Shown in pieces: positions 23,054-34,440 of a stretch of 64,000 nucleotides of DNA. The stretch lies in the NCBI GenBank assembly GCA_030704615.1, contig CM060732.1, positions 75,375,053 to 75,439,052 of the forward strand, in the 5' to 3' direction. The first letter of the stretch is position 1. Each line of letters starts with the position of its first letter. The DNA comes from Takakia lepidozioides (lineage: Eukaryota > Streptophyta > Takakiopsida > Takakiales > Takakiaceae). Both the position numbers and the translations under genes were made by a program. The notes under the pieces are model-generated. The model worked only from the letters and a program-made list of their open reading frames with translations. It did not search any database and was not told the origin of the DNA.

Positions 23054-23811
23054 CAACCTTGCGTTGACGCAATGTTGTTTGTGGGGCTTGCAACAATGGG
23101 AATGGAGTCTAATACAAACTTCGCCAGGACTCAGGACACATGACACAGAACTGCAGCCCAAATCAACCTTGCGTTGACGCAAGGTTGTTTCTAAGGCATG
23201 CACCCAAGGGATTGAAGGAAAAAACCGACATTGGCAAGACTCTCAAACTACCTTGCGTCAATGCAACTTTGTTTGATGAGCTTTAGCAGTTCTAAAAAAC
23301 CCTGCAGAATGACACTGGACTGCAGCCCAAATCAACCTTGCGTTGACGCAAGGTTGTTTTTGGGGCTGGCAATTTTGGGAGTGAAGGCAAAAGGAGACAT
23401 TGGTTGTACTCTCAAACAACCTTGCGTCAACGCAAGGTTGTTTGGTGAGCTTGAATCGTTCAAAAAAACCCTTCAGAAGGTTGATTGTGGGATTTGCAAC
23501 GGTGGGATCACAAATAGTGAATGGGAAAAACAAACATAGACAATACACTCCGAACAACCTTGCGTTGATGCAAGGTTGTTCTGTGAGATTCAAACTTCAA
23601 AAGAAAGGAGAACCAGGCCACTCAATTTGGGTCGAAATCAATCATTCAAAGGACAATGTTCGTTTTGGATGTCTGTGTCTGTCACCTGAATCAACCTTGC
23701 GTTGACGCAAGGTTGATTGGGGTTTTCTTAAAAGAAACATCTTCTTGTCCATCAGTCAATATTCGGGCATTCCAGCTACCAGCAAATCAACCTTGCGTTG
23801 ACTCAAGGTTG
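23054..23811. repeat. E3 palindrome array (8 sites)
   Basis: Eight copies of CAACCT, core TGCGTTGACGCA, AGGTTG starting at about 23054, 23164, 23248 (degenerate), 23333, 23417, 23555, 23692 and 23788. Spacing is 84-138 bp. Two copies show the flipped centre GCGTCAA. It lies in the intron of E3's ParB gene between the exons at 23823-24101 and 22803-22975 (minus strand), the same place as E2's array. Every copy shares TGCG-N4-CGCA with E1 and E2 but has different arms. Confidence 0.95.
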
Positions 23812-23822
23812 ATTGCGATCTA

Positions 23823-24425
23823 TCACACAGACTGCAAACTCTTTTGTGGCAAATGGAATGTCACACATACCTCGGCTTGCTTCTTCGGACCACTTGAAGA
23901 CATACCTCCCGTCTGGCTCGTCTCCTTCAATTCATGTGGGAGGACAGGTCCCAGAAGATCAGGCTGGTGGGTGACAAAACCACGCACTTCAAGCTCCGGT
24001 GTCTCTTCCATTAGGCGAACTACCTGGGACTGTAGGGTTGCCAAACTACAGAAGTGATGTGCGTGGAATTGCATGGGGGACAATAAATATTGTAAGAGCA
24101 AACTTCTGTCGAAGAACCAGATTTGCAGGAGATAGGCAGTGTCGTTCCAAAGTGGCTAAACCCTCTGGAGATGGCCGCGCAGTTGCTCCTCCGGCCTCTC
24201 CCTCTCTAGCCTCTGCCTCCCCCTCTCCCCCGGCTTCTCCCACCCCAACATGAGTTCCCTTCGGATCTTCTTCATTCTCTCCTTTGCTCGCAAGCTTTGT
24301 TTGCTGGATGTGAAGTACAGAGTCCGGCGGCGCCTTCTTCTGGCTCGAGAGAGAGTCTCACTATCGACAGGATCCAGGATTGCAGCTAGGGAGGGAAAAA
24401 GTGTTGCGAGAAAGAGGGAGTTCAC
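23823..24425 (-). pseudogene. E3 ParB-like gene, N-terminal exons
   Basis: Minus strand. The first exon (24425 to about 24200) has RARRRRRRTLYF and SLRAKERMKKIRREL, matching E1's RRKLRNLYF and KGRKQMRLQEEIAI. The second (about 24060-23870) has FCSLATLQSQVVRLMEETPELE, comparable with E1's MFACLTGKVDVLEGSQESEE, followed by a Ser/Gly/Lys-rich run. Opposite orientation to the distal exons at 32146-34440 is due to inversion 1. Confidence 0.5.
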
Positions 24426-24429
24426 TTGC

Positions 24430-25005
24430 CTCTCCCCCGCCCCTACAGCGCCAAGATGCCAGCTTCATGGCGAAGCGGCGGGGTTGCGTGGAGCATCTGC
24501 ATGCAAGACAAGTCGTCTCTGAATGGTCAATAGTCGCACTAAAATAAGGTTGTTTTAAAACAGACGTACGTGCCTAGGGGAATTTTTGGTTGTCACTTCG
24601 GTGGTGGTGTCTTCTCCACGTCCTCTGCTCATTCAAAACAAATAAAGGAAAACAAGTAGAACAATTTCATCCTAACTGCTTTTCATCTTCAATTATGACA
24701 CATCACATCTTAAGATAGAATGAACGGATGGCTGGACAGCTGGTGTCTGAAAAAAACCGTTGGATACAGGCAGTTAATGATTACATAGGATACTTGTCAG
24801 ATGGGTAATGCGGATGGATGAGGATAGATGGCCTAGTGCAAAGTGGAATGAAACCGCTCATCCAGCTAGTCGTGCATTGGCAGTGACGTTCCAGTATGGG
24901 CGCTTTGATCATGTTGTTTGATGCTATCCCCAGACGTACGGCACGTTGTTCCAGTGCTGGCACACTTTGTTGGACATTGCTCCCGTACTCTTTTCTGCTT
25001 TACAA
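24430..25005. other. E3 stretch between transposase and ParB 5' ends
   Basis: The region between the divergent 5' ends of the two E3 genes (inverted as a block). It contains GGATGGATGAGGATAGATGG-type repeats at 24805-24830, like E3's subterminal repeats. No palindrome of the E3 type is present, unlike E1 where this gap holds array A. Confidence 0.5.
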
Positions 25006-25452
25006 ATGGCTCTCATAGGAGAGTTGGTAAAATTCTACTGTCCTTACAAATCGCTCCCCCTCACCAAAGTGCCAGACGCCAATGGGATGGCAACCGTGGG
25101 AGAGGATGTCATCTATAGAAGCTTGGATCTGCAAGTTGGAATTGTGCATGTGGAGAAAAAAGTGCACGACTCCGACGGTAGGGTCGACAGTATGATGATT
25201 CAGGAGCCATTTGTATGCGATGACCGTATTAGACAATGGAGAGTTCCAGCAGGCACTTACCCGTGCACGGGGATCAGCGACGTTTGTCTGCAGGTTCTAC
25301 ACTCACACCAGGAACTGCCGCTTTGGTAGCTCCGACCTTCACATCTACTACAATAAAAAAAAAAGGACACCAGCACATCAACGGCTTTTGTCGAACTCTC
25401 GGAAAGCTCCGGTGACGACGACATCTCTTAGATTCCACCACCTCCAACACAT
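25006..25452 (+). pseudogene. E3 transposase N-terminus (displaced by inversion)
   Basis: From ATG 25006 the frame has KVPDANGM, DVIYRSLDLQVGIVHVE, GRVDSMM and QWRVPAGTYPC. It lines up with E1's transposase N-terminus (WIPNEGG, KFKLKPGTVYLEE, GQVDETI, EWHVPPSDTIMY). An acidic run VELSESSGDDD near 25420 matches E1's DISEEEDD. The remaining transposase is on the other strand at 20075-22554. Frames shift near 25330. Confidence 0.65.
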
Positions 25453-25454
25453 CT

Positions 25455-25930
25455 TGTGGTGGGAGTCGTGGGGAGTCTTGGGACTCATCACGGTCCAATG
25501 GGGCCGTGGTGGGTGGGCCAAGACTCACCGCGACTCATCATCGGGAATCGAGGGTCTTCGTGGTGGTTCGCCATAAAAGGATGGTGTTGTTTGTGGAACC
25601 CCCCCCCGGACAGTCACAGAAGTATGTATAGGGAGTAGTAACCCCGAGAACGGTGCAAGCCCGTTGGTGACCAAAAACTAATGAGTAAGCGAGCGAGCCG
25701 GAAAGCGACCAAGGAGTGGGGATCTATTCCGGACTACCATCTACCAAAGGGAATTTCCACTAGGCCAAAATTGGTGGAGGGTTTCTTGGAAAAGTAATGG
25801 GGGACCGTTATGTCCCGGTGAGCAGCCGAAGCTCCGAGTTGGCCCGGCGGCAAGGTTGGGAGTTAGGCGCGCGCATCAAAGCGAGTAACTATGACTTGAA
25901 GGGGAACTTACCGAAGTGAGGTGCGCGACA
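25455..25930 (+). repeat. Gypsy 5' LTR, last 476 bp
   Basis: Matches, in inverted orientation, 30874-31347. Ends GTGCGCGACA at 25930, two bases before the primer-binding site. Confidence 0.85.
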
Positions 25931-25932
25931 CT

Positions 25933-25944
25933 TGGTATCAGAGC
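25933..25944 (+). other. Retrotransposon primer-binding site
   Basis: TGGTATCAGAGC, complementary to the 3' end of plant initiator tRNA-Met, directly after the LTR end. Confidence 0.9.
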
Positions 25945-26059
25945 TTAGAGTTCAATATGCGATCATCCTTGGGATCGGCCTCATCATGGGGTTGGGCAAG
26001 CCAAAGCGAAAGCGGAACGGCTCGAAAGATGATGATCCTGGTGAGCCCGATGGGGCGAC

Positions 26060-27050
26060 GTGTCACCGAAGCGGCCATTTGAGGAAGCGATGCATGCTTT
26101 TGAAAATGAGGCCGCTCAAGAACGGGAGGAATTTGAGGAGTCGGAGCTCAAGGAATTCCTGAGAGCTCCGACAAACCAACAGATGCCTCCCATGCCAGCA
26201 GCCTTTTGGGAAGGGTTGTTGGCGCAATTTGGCGGGACGTTGAAAGACGTGTTGCAGGCGGCTAATGCCACTTCTACTAAGGAAAAGTTTAAGGTGAAGC
26301 CTAAGGAACCCGACACCTTCGAGGGCATCCAAAATCGGAAGGCACTCAACACCTGGCTCTTGGAGCTAGAGCAGTACTTCCAGGCGGTCAAGTTGAGTGA
26401 CGAGGATCGGGTGGAAGTGGCTCCCACTTATTTGAGGGGCTATGCTCAACAATGGTGGCAGAAACGCCTTCACAACCAAGGCCCAAACCCGGAAACCTTG
26501 AACTGGAGTGGGTTCAAGGAACTTATGAACAGACAGTTTGTGCCTCTCAACGCATCCTGGCTCGCCCGGGACAAGATGAGGAATTTGAAGCAAACGGATG
26601 ACATTTGGGGATATGTTCAGGCTTTCAATGTGTTGTTGCTCGAAGTCGCGGACATGGCAGAACCAGAAATGGCCTTCAACTTTGTGGCGGGACAAGCCCC
26701 ATGGGCAAGGCGGAAGTTGGAGGAGAAGCCACCAAAGACTTTGAACGAGGCAATTGAGAGGGCTGAATGTTTCTCGGATGTCCCTAGGGGCAAAAGACAA
26801 GGCTGTACGGAGCTGAACCACAAGAAGACCCGGCGGGAGGGTGACTCCTTCCGACCAGAAAAGAAGTGGGATAGGCCACGTGGCGACAATGGCACATGGA
26901 AATTGAAGGGAGGGCCCTCACACATCAAGATGGCACCCGGTGCCCCTAAGAGAAAACCAGGTGGCGGCTTATGGCGGACAGAAGACAATCTTCGATGGAG
27001 TGTGCTTTAATTGCGGGGAACCCGGGCACATGACAAAGAAGTGTACGAAT
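26060..27050 (+). pseudogene. Gypsy gag with zinc knuckle
   Basis: Structural Gag protein of a plant gypsy element. The core has FEGIQNRKALNTWLLELEQY, YLRGYAQQWWQ and WSGFKELMNRQF, the Retrotrans_gag pattern. A basic linker follows. The CCHC zinc knuckle CFNCGEPGHMTKKC lies at about 27003-27044 but in another frame than the core, so a frameshift occurred near 26950. A second shift follows before the protease. Confidence 0.9.
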
Positions 27051-27111
27051 CCCCGACAATTGAACATGACTCGGGCAACCACGGAGTTGTCCAAAAGCTT
27101 CCATCAGCCGC

Positions 27112-29170
27112 TTGGTGGAGGCGGTGGTCGCCAAGACTTGCAAGGTAGGCAACTACTCTTGTGAGTTGTATCAAGAAATTGGCGCCTTGTGTAAAGGGAG
27201 TCAGTTAATGTTTGTGAGTGGAATAATCTCCGGAACTATCGTGTCGTTGTTGGTGGACACAGGAGCATCGCACTTCTTCATGACACCGGCAACGGCACGG
27301 AAGCTGGGACTCTCGACAAGTAAGGTGGGGGCCTCTATTGAGGTGCGTTCTGCTAAAGGAGAACCACAATTGGCGACGAGGTTGGCGTTCGATGTTCCTC
27401 TTCAACTCGGGAGTTGAGAGGGACGTGAGAACTTCACCATTTGCGAGATCGATGGAGTGGATCTCATTTTGGGGATGACCTTTTTGAGCAGTTCCGGAGC
27501 AGTCATATGGCCGCAAGCGAAGTTTTACGAGTGTCGGAAACGCCCAACCCCGTGGGAGGGCGAATAAACCTGCTGTCAGCAAGGGAGTGGGCCGTGGAGG
27601 AGTCACACAAGCCCCAGTTTTTGCTTTATGTAAGACAAGTGAAGGGAGAAGGCGATGGGGAGCCGAGCCCAGATTGGATCAAGGGGATTTTGGAGAAATA
27701 CCAAGATGTGATGCCGGAGGATTTACCAAGCGGCTTGCCACCGCGAAGGGGAGTTGACCACAAGATTGAGGTGATACCGGGATCGGAGCCGCCTGCCAAG
27801 GCGGCCTACCGGTTGAGCCACAGAGAGTTGGTCGAGCTGAAGACTCAGCTCAAGGATCTAATGTCAAAGGGGTATATCCGGCCGAGTAAGTCACCTTATG
27901 GAGCCCCGGTGCTATTCGCAGACAAGAAAGATGGGACGCTGCGGATGTGCGTTGATTACAGGGCTCTGAATAAGGTGACTATCAAGAACCGGTACCATTT
28001 GCCAAGAATCGACGACCTCTTCAATCGGTTGGCAGGAGCGAAGTATTTCAGCCAGATCGATTTGCGCTCCGGCTACCATCAAATCCGAGTGGTGGAAGGA
28101 GATGAGGAGAAAACCACGTGCAGGACAAGATATGGTTCGTATGAGTTCTTGGTGATGCCTTTTGGCCTCATCAACGCACCCGCGACCTTTAGCACGCTAA
28201 TGAACAGCCTTTTCCACGAGTGGCTGGATGACTTGATCGTGTACATCGACGACATCTTCGTGTACATCGACGACATCTTGGTGTACTCGAAAACAAAGGA
28301 AGAGCACCTGGAGCACCTGAAAAGGTTTTCCAGAAATTGTGGAAAGGGAAGCTGTATGCCAAAGCTTCAAAGTGCGAATTCGGGGTCACAAAAATGGAGT
28401 TCCTAGGGCATGTGATTACACAGGATGGGATCAAAATGGATGACAGAAAGCTGAAGGCGATCTTGGACTGGGCACCTCCGACTTTGGTCCCGGGAGTGCG
28501 ATCCTTCCTAGGACTCGCCTCCTATTACTGAAAGTATGTGAGAAATTTCGCCAAGATCGCGGGGCCGCTGTCAGACCTTCTGTATAAATCCAAGGTTTGG
28601 GTATGGAACATCTTTTGTGACCAAGCTTTTGCCGAGTTGAAGCAGCGGATGGCGGAAGCTCCAGTCTTGAAAATCCCGAAGTTCGACAGCCCGTTTGAGA
28701 TTCATACAGATGCGTCGGACTTCTCAATTGGGGATGTACTTATGCAAGATGGACGTCCAGTGGCTTACGAAAGTAAGAACTGAATGAAGTGGAGCGACGG
28801 TGGCCGACGCACGAGAAAGAGATGAAGGCGGTGGTGCATTGCCTTGAGCTTTGGCGCCACTATGTTGGTTCCAACCCGGTGAAGGTATTCACAGACAATG
28901 TCATGGTGAAGTATTTTGCCACGCAACCTAAGTTGTCCCCAAAACAACTTAGGTGGCAAGATACTTTGGCGGTGTTCGACGTGGATATCCAATACAAACC
29001 GGGACAATGTGGTGGCCAATGCTTTAAGTAGAAAGCAGCAGCTCATGCTGGTGTATAGGGCCGAGACGGCGCTCCAAAGGAAGATCCGGAAAGCTTACCG
29101 GAAGGATGAGATGGCAAAGTCCGTGATGCGGGACTTGAGGATGGGGGTTAAATCGCAATTCCACTTGTAA
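27112..29170 (+). pseudogene. Gypsy protease, reverse transcriptase and RNase H
   Basis: The protease active site is LLVDTGASHF (27250). The RT begins near 27700: [51 protein letters not shown] and the catalytic VYIDD. VYIDD occurs twice in a row (28240-28281) because of a 21-bp tandem duplication. RT and RNase H continue through frame changes near 28340 and 28785 and a stop at 28529 (SYY*KYVRNF). RNase H shows FEIHTDASDFSIG and HEKEMKAVVHCLELWRHYV. This copy cannot make a working polyprotein. Confidence 0.9.
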
Positions 29171-29206
29171 AATGGACTGCTCCGGTACAAACAAAAACGT
29201 CTCTAC

Positions 29207-30518
29207 GTGCCAAAGGGAGGGATCAGAGATAGTCTCTTGAGAGAATGCCATGATAGCCCGCTTGCGGGCCACGACGAAGCCAAACGCACCGCGGCACTCT
29301 TGAAGAAAGAGTATTTCTGGCCCAAACTGAGGGAGGAGGCCGAGGAGTATGTCAAGACATGCACCACATGCCAACAAAACCGGAGCGAGTACAAAAAGCA
29401 AGCGGGACTGTTACAAGCCGATTCCAGAGGGATCTTGGGAAAGCGTCTCGATGGATTTCATGACTGCTATGCCGCTGTCAAAAGGATTCGATGCAATCAT
29501 GGTGGTGGTGGATAGGTTCAGTAAAATGGGCCATTTCATCCCCACCAAGGAGACGGCAACGGCGCAGGAGACGGGGCAACTTTACTTCGCCCACGTCTTC
29601 AAGCATCATGGACTCCCGAAGGATATTGTCTCAGACCGCGATCCAAAGTTTACTAGTAAATTTTGGAGGGCACTTTGGAAGAAGATGGGGACGAGGCTCA
29701 AGATGAGCACCACCTTCCGACCTACGACGGACAGCCAAATGGAAAGGGTGAATTCCGTGGTAAAGCAGATCTTGCGGAATTACGTGTCGGCGGACCAATC
29801 GGACTGGGTGGAGCACTTGGACGCGACAGAGTTCTGTTATAATAACACAAAACACTCCGCAACGGGTGTTTCCCCTTTCGTATTGGTCTATGGAAAAGCA
29901 CCTCTAGTGCCGACAAGTTGGGCTGCCCAAGACGTTGAGGAACCGGCAGCAGCAGCGGTGTTGGAGGAACGTGAGCGCTTGTTGAAGCTCGCAAAGTACA
30001 ACATCGCCAAAGCTAGGAAACGGTATGAACGGCAGGCAAATCGGAAGCGGAGGAAAGTCAAGTTTGAGGCAAGCATGGAGGTCTGGTTGAACATCAAGAA
30101 TTTTTGACTATCTCCCGAAGTGAGTCCGAAGTTCATACCTCCGTATGCAGGACCCTTTCGCATCCGGAAGGTTATGAATGAGGATGTGTATGAATTGGAG
30201 CTGCCGGAAAATAGCAAGGTGCATCCGGTATTCCACATCTCCCTTTTGAAGCCTTACTTCAAAGATGAAACGCGTCCGAATCGGCAGCAAGTGTTGCGTC
30301 CGCCACCTGTGCTGTTAGATCATGAAAATGAACCTGAGTACGAGGTGGAGGCAGTGCTTAAGTCGAGAAGGTTCAAGAATCGAGAAACTGAGTATCTCGT
30401 GAAATGGAACGGCTATCATCATGTGGAGGCATCTTGGGTGCGTGCCTCAGAAATGGGCAACGCATCCGAGGCGGTTGCAGTTTTCGAAGGTCGACCTCAA
30501 AAGCGGAAGAAGCGTTGA
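29207..30518 (+). pseudogene. Gypsy integrase with chromodomain
   Basis: The H2C2 zinc domain (H..H in CHDSPLAGHDEAKR, then CTTCQQN) is at 29240-29390. The catalytic core has DFMTAMPLSKGFDAIMVVVD, VSDRDPKFTSKFW and QMERVN (first Asp, second Asp, Glu). A stop at 30105-30107 precedes the C-terminal region (PPYAGPFRIRKV). The chromodomain is at 30345-30500: EVEAVLKSRRFKN..TEYLVKWNGYHHVEASWV. The chromodomain places it among chromoviruses, which in plants often integrate into heterochromatin. One frameshift lies near 29400. Confidence 0.9.
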
Positions 30519-30537
30519 TGGGGACATCAACCTTGGA

Positions 30538-30552
30538 GCGTGGGGGAGGAAA
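30538..30552 (+). other. Polypurine tract
   Basis: A purine run GTGGGGGAGGAAA, which should adjoin the 3' LTR start. The sequence after it (TGCATGC) is the distal end of inverted segment 2, so the LTR start now lies 1.05 kb away at 31602. Confidence 0.75.
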
Positions 30553-31602
30553 TGCATGCTTAGCCCGGCTTAGCTAGCTCAAGAATCCGATTGCAAAAAC
30601 TTGTATTGTACAAATTTTGTTATAAATGAAATGGTTTCCAAATGTTGTGCGTCCTAATTTTGTTTGGAATGGTGATGCATGGTATGGTTGGCTAGTGTGT
30701 AGAATGCATGCTAGCTTACAAAAGTGGGAGAGGTAAATTGGATTAATCGTGTGTTTGTGCGGTGCCAAAATCGGGTGACTCCCATCCAAGGGGCAAGGAA
30801 ACTTGCACCTTCTTTGGGAGTTCACGTGCTAGTGCACACCTGGCACGTGCGCGTACTATAACTGCGCTAGTTCTGTCGCGCACCTCACTTTGGTAAGTTC
30901 CCCTTCAAGTCATAGTTACTCGCTTTGATGCGCGCGCCTAACTACCAACCTGGCCGCCGGGCCAACTCGGAGCTTCGGCTGCTCACCGGGACATAACGGT
31001 CCCCCTTTACTCTTCCAAGAAACCCTCCACCAATTTGGGCCTAGTGGAAATTCCCTTTGGTAGATGGTAGTCCGGAATAGCTCCCCACTCCTTGGTCGCT
31101 TTCCGGCTCGCTCGCTTACTCACTAGTTTTTGGTCACCAACGGGCTTGCACCGTTCTCGGGGTTAATACTCCCTATATATACTTCTGTGACTGTCTGGGG
31201 GGGTTCCACAAACAACACCATCCTTTTATGGCGAACCACCACGAAGACCCTCGATTCCCGATGATGAGTCACGGTGAGTCTTGGCCCACCCACCACGGCC
31301 CCATTGGACCATGATGAGTCCCAAGACTCCCCACAACTCCCACCACAAGGTCTCCGCCCCATGGTGAGTCCTATGCCACCCCCACTAAGTCCCACTAAGT
31401 TACCACCACCCCTTGTGGAGCCACCCCCACCGCAACCCGGTGTGCGGGGCTCCACCTAGTAAGCACCTCCGCCTCCTTGAGTGCCTTGGGCACTCAAAGG
31501 TGCTTCAGCCCCCCGTACCTATTGTTGCCACCGCCCCCACCACAAGGGCAGACAGCCCCTTTGCGTCCCAACCCCCTGCCCTCAAGGCAAATGGCCGCGA
31601 CA
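30553..31602. other. Inverted segment 2 (1.05 kb, includes 3' LTR)
   Basis: The right LTR (30874-31602) is in minus orientation while the internal region is plus. Flipping exactly 30553-31602 puts TGTCGCG directly after the purine tract and GAACT directly after the LTR's CGCGACA end. Confidence 0.75.
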
Positions 31603-32145
31603 CACACCCCTACCAATTGGGAGTCGATGTCCTCATTGACTTGCCCATTTTGTAGAAACGAACATCCAAGTTGTGGCGTCCCACATCAAGGAGTTTATTT
31701 CTGCACCATGGCGTCCCATGGCAAAGAACCAAACCCCACACTTGATTCTATTCTCCACTAGCTAGTTTGGCTGACTTCCTCCAAGTCTCGGCCAAGGGTG
31801 GAGCCTCTCAAGCTCCGCATAGTGCACTCTTCTTGGCCTACTTCAAGGCCAAGGAACGATCCTCCCTGCGGATCGAATCACCTTACTGCAACAACATTGC
31901 TTGCGACCACTAATGATGCCGCTTTTGGCATCACCTTGAGCAAGGGTTCACCTTGAACCCTTTTTTGACTAGGAAGATAACCTTGAACCAACCGTGCGCC
32001 CCAATCACTACAATTGGGTCCGCCTTGGAATGCTGGCCTGAGGTACGAGAACACACCGAAGCCGCACTACGACTTTGTCCCGAGACTACACGATTATAGT
32101 ACGTGAACGGAAGCACGTAGCTTCTGCATTAGCCTGCACTACAAG
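31603..32145. other. Unassigned stretch in E3
   Basis: Low-similarity sequence between the right LTR and the next ParB exon. Contains two facing copies of AAGGGTTCA / TGAACCC around 31940-31965. No coding match. Confidence 0.4.
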
Positions 32146-34440
32146 GCATTTTGTGCATGGGTATGTGAAGGGTTCTGCGGTGTTCTATGTTTCCACCACT
32201 GACACGAAGGGCGAAGAGTGCCATGTATCAGGAGAGATAGAGGAAGGTTGGGATGTATGTTGGCGTGAAGTTAAGAGGGAGTTCGAGGCCAAATTGTCCA
32301 AGAAGGCTTCCACGAAAGTTTTCATGGGGAAGATGTTTTTTGTATGGGATGGCAATCACCAGTTGCTTGCCTGGATGGACTACATATCCAAATTGCACTC
32401 TGACAAAAAGGATTGGCGCAGGAGCGTTCATTCTATGGTCCCGGATCACAAAGGTTGAATCACACAGCTGCTCACTGCCATGCACGACATCAACAAGTAA
32501 GTTTTCCGAAATTGTTGTGCATTGTTGTATTTGTGGTTGTTTTCTTCTTAATTGGAAAAGTGACTGTTCAATGCAGATCAAACGAAACCTCCCACGTAAC
32601 AACCAACCTCTGCCACACTCTTTTTCGGGTCCAGATGATCGATATGATGCCTCTGGAATCATTTGCGAACGTGTTGAGTACAAGTCAAATGAAGAGATGC
32701 AGGGAGAAGAAGCTCGTCACCTGGTATAGCTTGACAAGAGAGGCATTTCTTGACTACATGTACACGGTAAGAAAACTTAAACCGAATTGAAATTCAGACT
32801 AGTTTGTTCCCTATTTTCATTGGATGTGAACTAAAAGATCATATATTTTGGATTGTTTGCAGCAAGAGATAGCGGAGACAGGCTTGAAGGCGAAGGCCGA
32901 ATACTGTGCCACTCACGTAGAGGAGGAGAGTCTGCTGTGGGGGTGGCGGAGGCAATCCGGTTTGAGATGGATAACCATAGAAAGAACCTACTGAGTGCGT
33001 TTGACAAACAAATCTACATTGCAGATCCTAGTCTCGGCTCCGAGTTCTTGGAGCAGGTGAAAGTGCACTACGACAAGTATGGAACTAAACCCGAAATGAC
33101 ACAAAAGAAACTTCATCACCTGTCCATTTCAATGGTGGACACCACAACCAAAATCAGATGGTTGGAGATTTGGAACTCGGATCCTCTGGTGAAGGACACG
33201 TATGGGTTTCCAAGAACAGAGAAAGACCCCAAAACCAATGTGATAAAAGTGGTGAGCGACCACTCTTTCGACCAATGGCTTCACAAAGCTACATTCTGGA
33301 GCCAGGTGAGAGAAACTAACATTCATTCTTGCAGTCCCCATTTTTTCATGATTCCGTGTTGCTTGGCTCCAGAGCCTCACATTTGTCTTGTTGGAACAGC
33401 CGGAGAAGCGTGCTATTTCAGCACTGGGAGAGTCCTTGACTGACTACAAAATCACCATGACAACACCCAGAATCTCTCTTGACGCGTAGAACCCTTTTCA
33501 GTTATATGAAGGCTTCCGGATTTAAGGTCATCAAAACATGGACGTGTATCAACACTCTTCCACTTTCCAGGGAGAGTTCCTAGGATAGAGGGTGAGTTCA
33601 GAATGGTGGACTGCCTCTTCTGGTAATTTCATTCTGTTCAGTTCATTATGCAAGTTCGAGAACCGAGTGTTTTGGGGGGGCAATGCAGACTCGGGTGTTC
33701 GAGGCTTTATGCTTGGTGAGGATGCGAAAGGACACCCTCCCTCCTGGTATTGCGGAGTTCCAGTTGAGAGACCTTGCAGCACACATCGACCCCACCTGCG
33801 AGCCTGTGGGGGACGATGTCCTGTACAATTACGTGGACTCCGGGCGGACCATCGAAAGGACAAATGGTGTCCCTTGGAGAGGTGCTCGGGAGAAATCTCC
33901 AGCATTCATGCAGACTCTGGTGGAGACTTGCAGCCGGCATGGGGGGCGGGTGGTGGACTTGTTTTCATGCGAGATTAAACAACTCACCTCCGGCTCGGCA
34001 TCGGCCCCACACAAGGAAATAGTTTTCAACGAACGGGAACTTCCAAGATGAAGACCTCGACGTGGACTCCGACTTTGAGTGTACGTAAGTCCGGTTTGTT
34101 TTGGATGACATGTCGGATTTTTCATTTTTTCTAACCTTCGTTTTTGTCACAACCGCGGTCCTGTCTTTCTGCTTACTGGGCTTGCAACTTTGGGAATCTT
34201 TGCAGGACACCAGAAACGAGGAGAAGCATCCCTTTCTTTGCTAACCCGAATTTTTTTCCGAGCCCAGATGCCCCCCTACAGTTGCCATGCTATGCAGAGG
34301 CTGCCGCTAGGGAGTTTACTCTCTGCGACTCTCCCCCTCTAAATTGCTTCAATCGTGTAGAAAATGAGGACAGCAGGGCTAGGATCTTTATGGACATTAG
34401 TGCGTCGGAGTCCGGTGCTACCACAAGTTCCAGTGCATAG
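32146..34440 (+). pseudogene. E3 ParB / methyltransferase-like gene, distal exons
   Basis: Begins FVHGYVKGSAVFYVST, then MFFVWDGNHQLLAWMDYI (32329-32380), the ParB-like motif with Arg changed to Gln. Next exons: CREKKLVTWYSLTREAFLDYMYT (about 32690-32766), IADPSLGSEFLEQV and KKLHHLS (33020-33130), and WLEIWNSDPL. The methyltransferase half is partly deleted: the motif IV region is absent, but KTWTCINTL (about 33535), REKSPAFMQTLVETCSRHGGRVVDLF (motif I, about 33885-33970) and the terminal IPFFANPNFFPSPDAP (34225) match E1. Stops interrupt near 32457 and 33487. It is 9.7 kb from its first exons, which are on the other strand. Confidence 0.65.

Larger units (their letters stand above)
22555..25454. 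other. Inverted segment 1 in E3 (2.9 kb)
   Basis: Four things point the wrong way: LTR part 1 (-) versus part 2 (+); ParB exons (-) versus the rest of that gene (+); and the transposase N-terminus (+) versus its body (-). A single inversion with ends near 22555 and 25454 explains all of them and restores E1's gene order. Confidence 0.85.
25455..31602 (+). mobile_element. Ty3/gypsy chromovirus-type retrotransposon, rearranged
   Basis: Order gag, protease, RT, RNase H, integrase, chromodomain. It has a primer-binding site matching initiator tRNA-Met and a purine tract at about 30538-30552. It inserted into E3's ParB gene with duplication GAACT (22798-22802 and 30869-30873, read on the minus strand). 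The 5' LTR is split (22555-22797 and 25455-25930). The 3' LTR is inverted (30874-31602). Adding the parts gives an LTR of about 729 bp beginning TGTCGCG and ending CGCGACA. Confidence 0.85.

Noticed and set aside
23043-23823. Rho-independent-type terminators from the GCGTTGACGC stems
   Set aside because: The context is eukaryotic and intronic, the stems are in a regular array, and no T run follows consistently.
25455-31347. DNA transposon with 475-bp terminal inverted repeats
   Set aside because: The inverted repeats begin and end TG..CA, the left one adjoins a tRNA-Met primer site, and the missing LTR third was found at 22555-22797. They are LTRs displaced by inversions.
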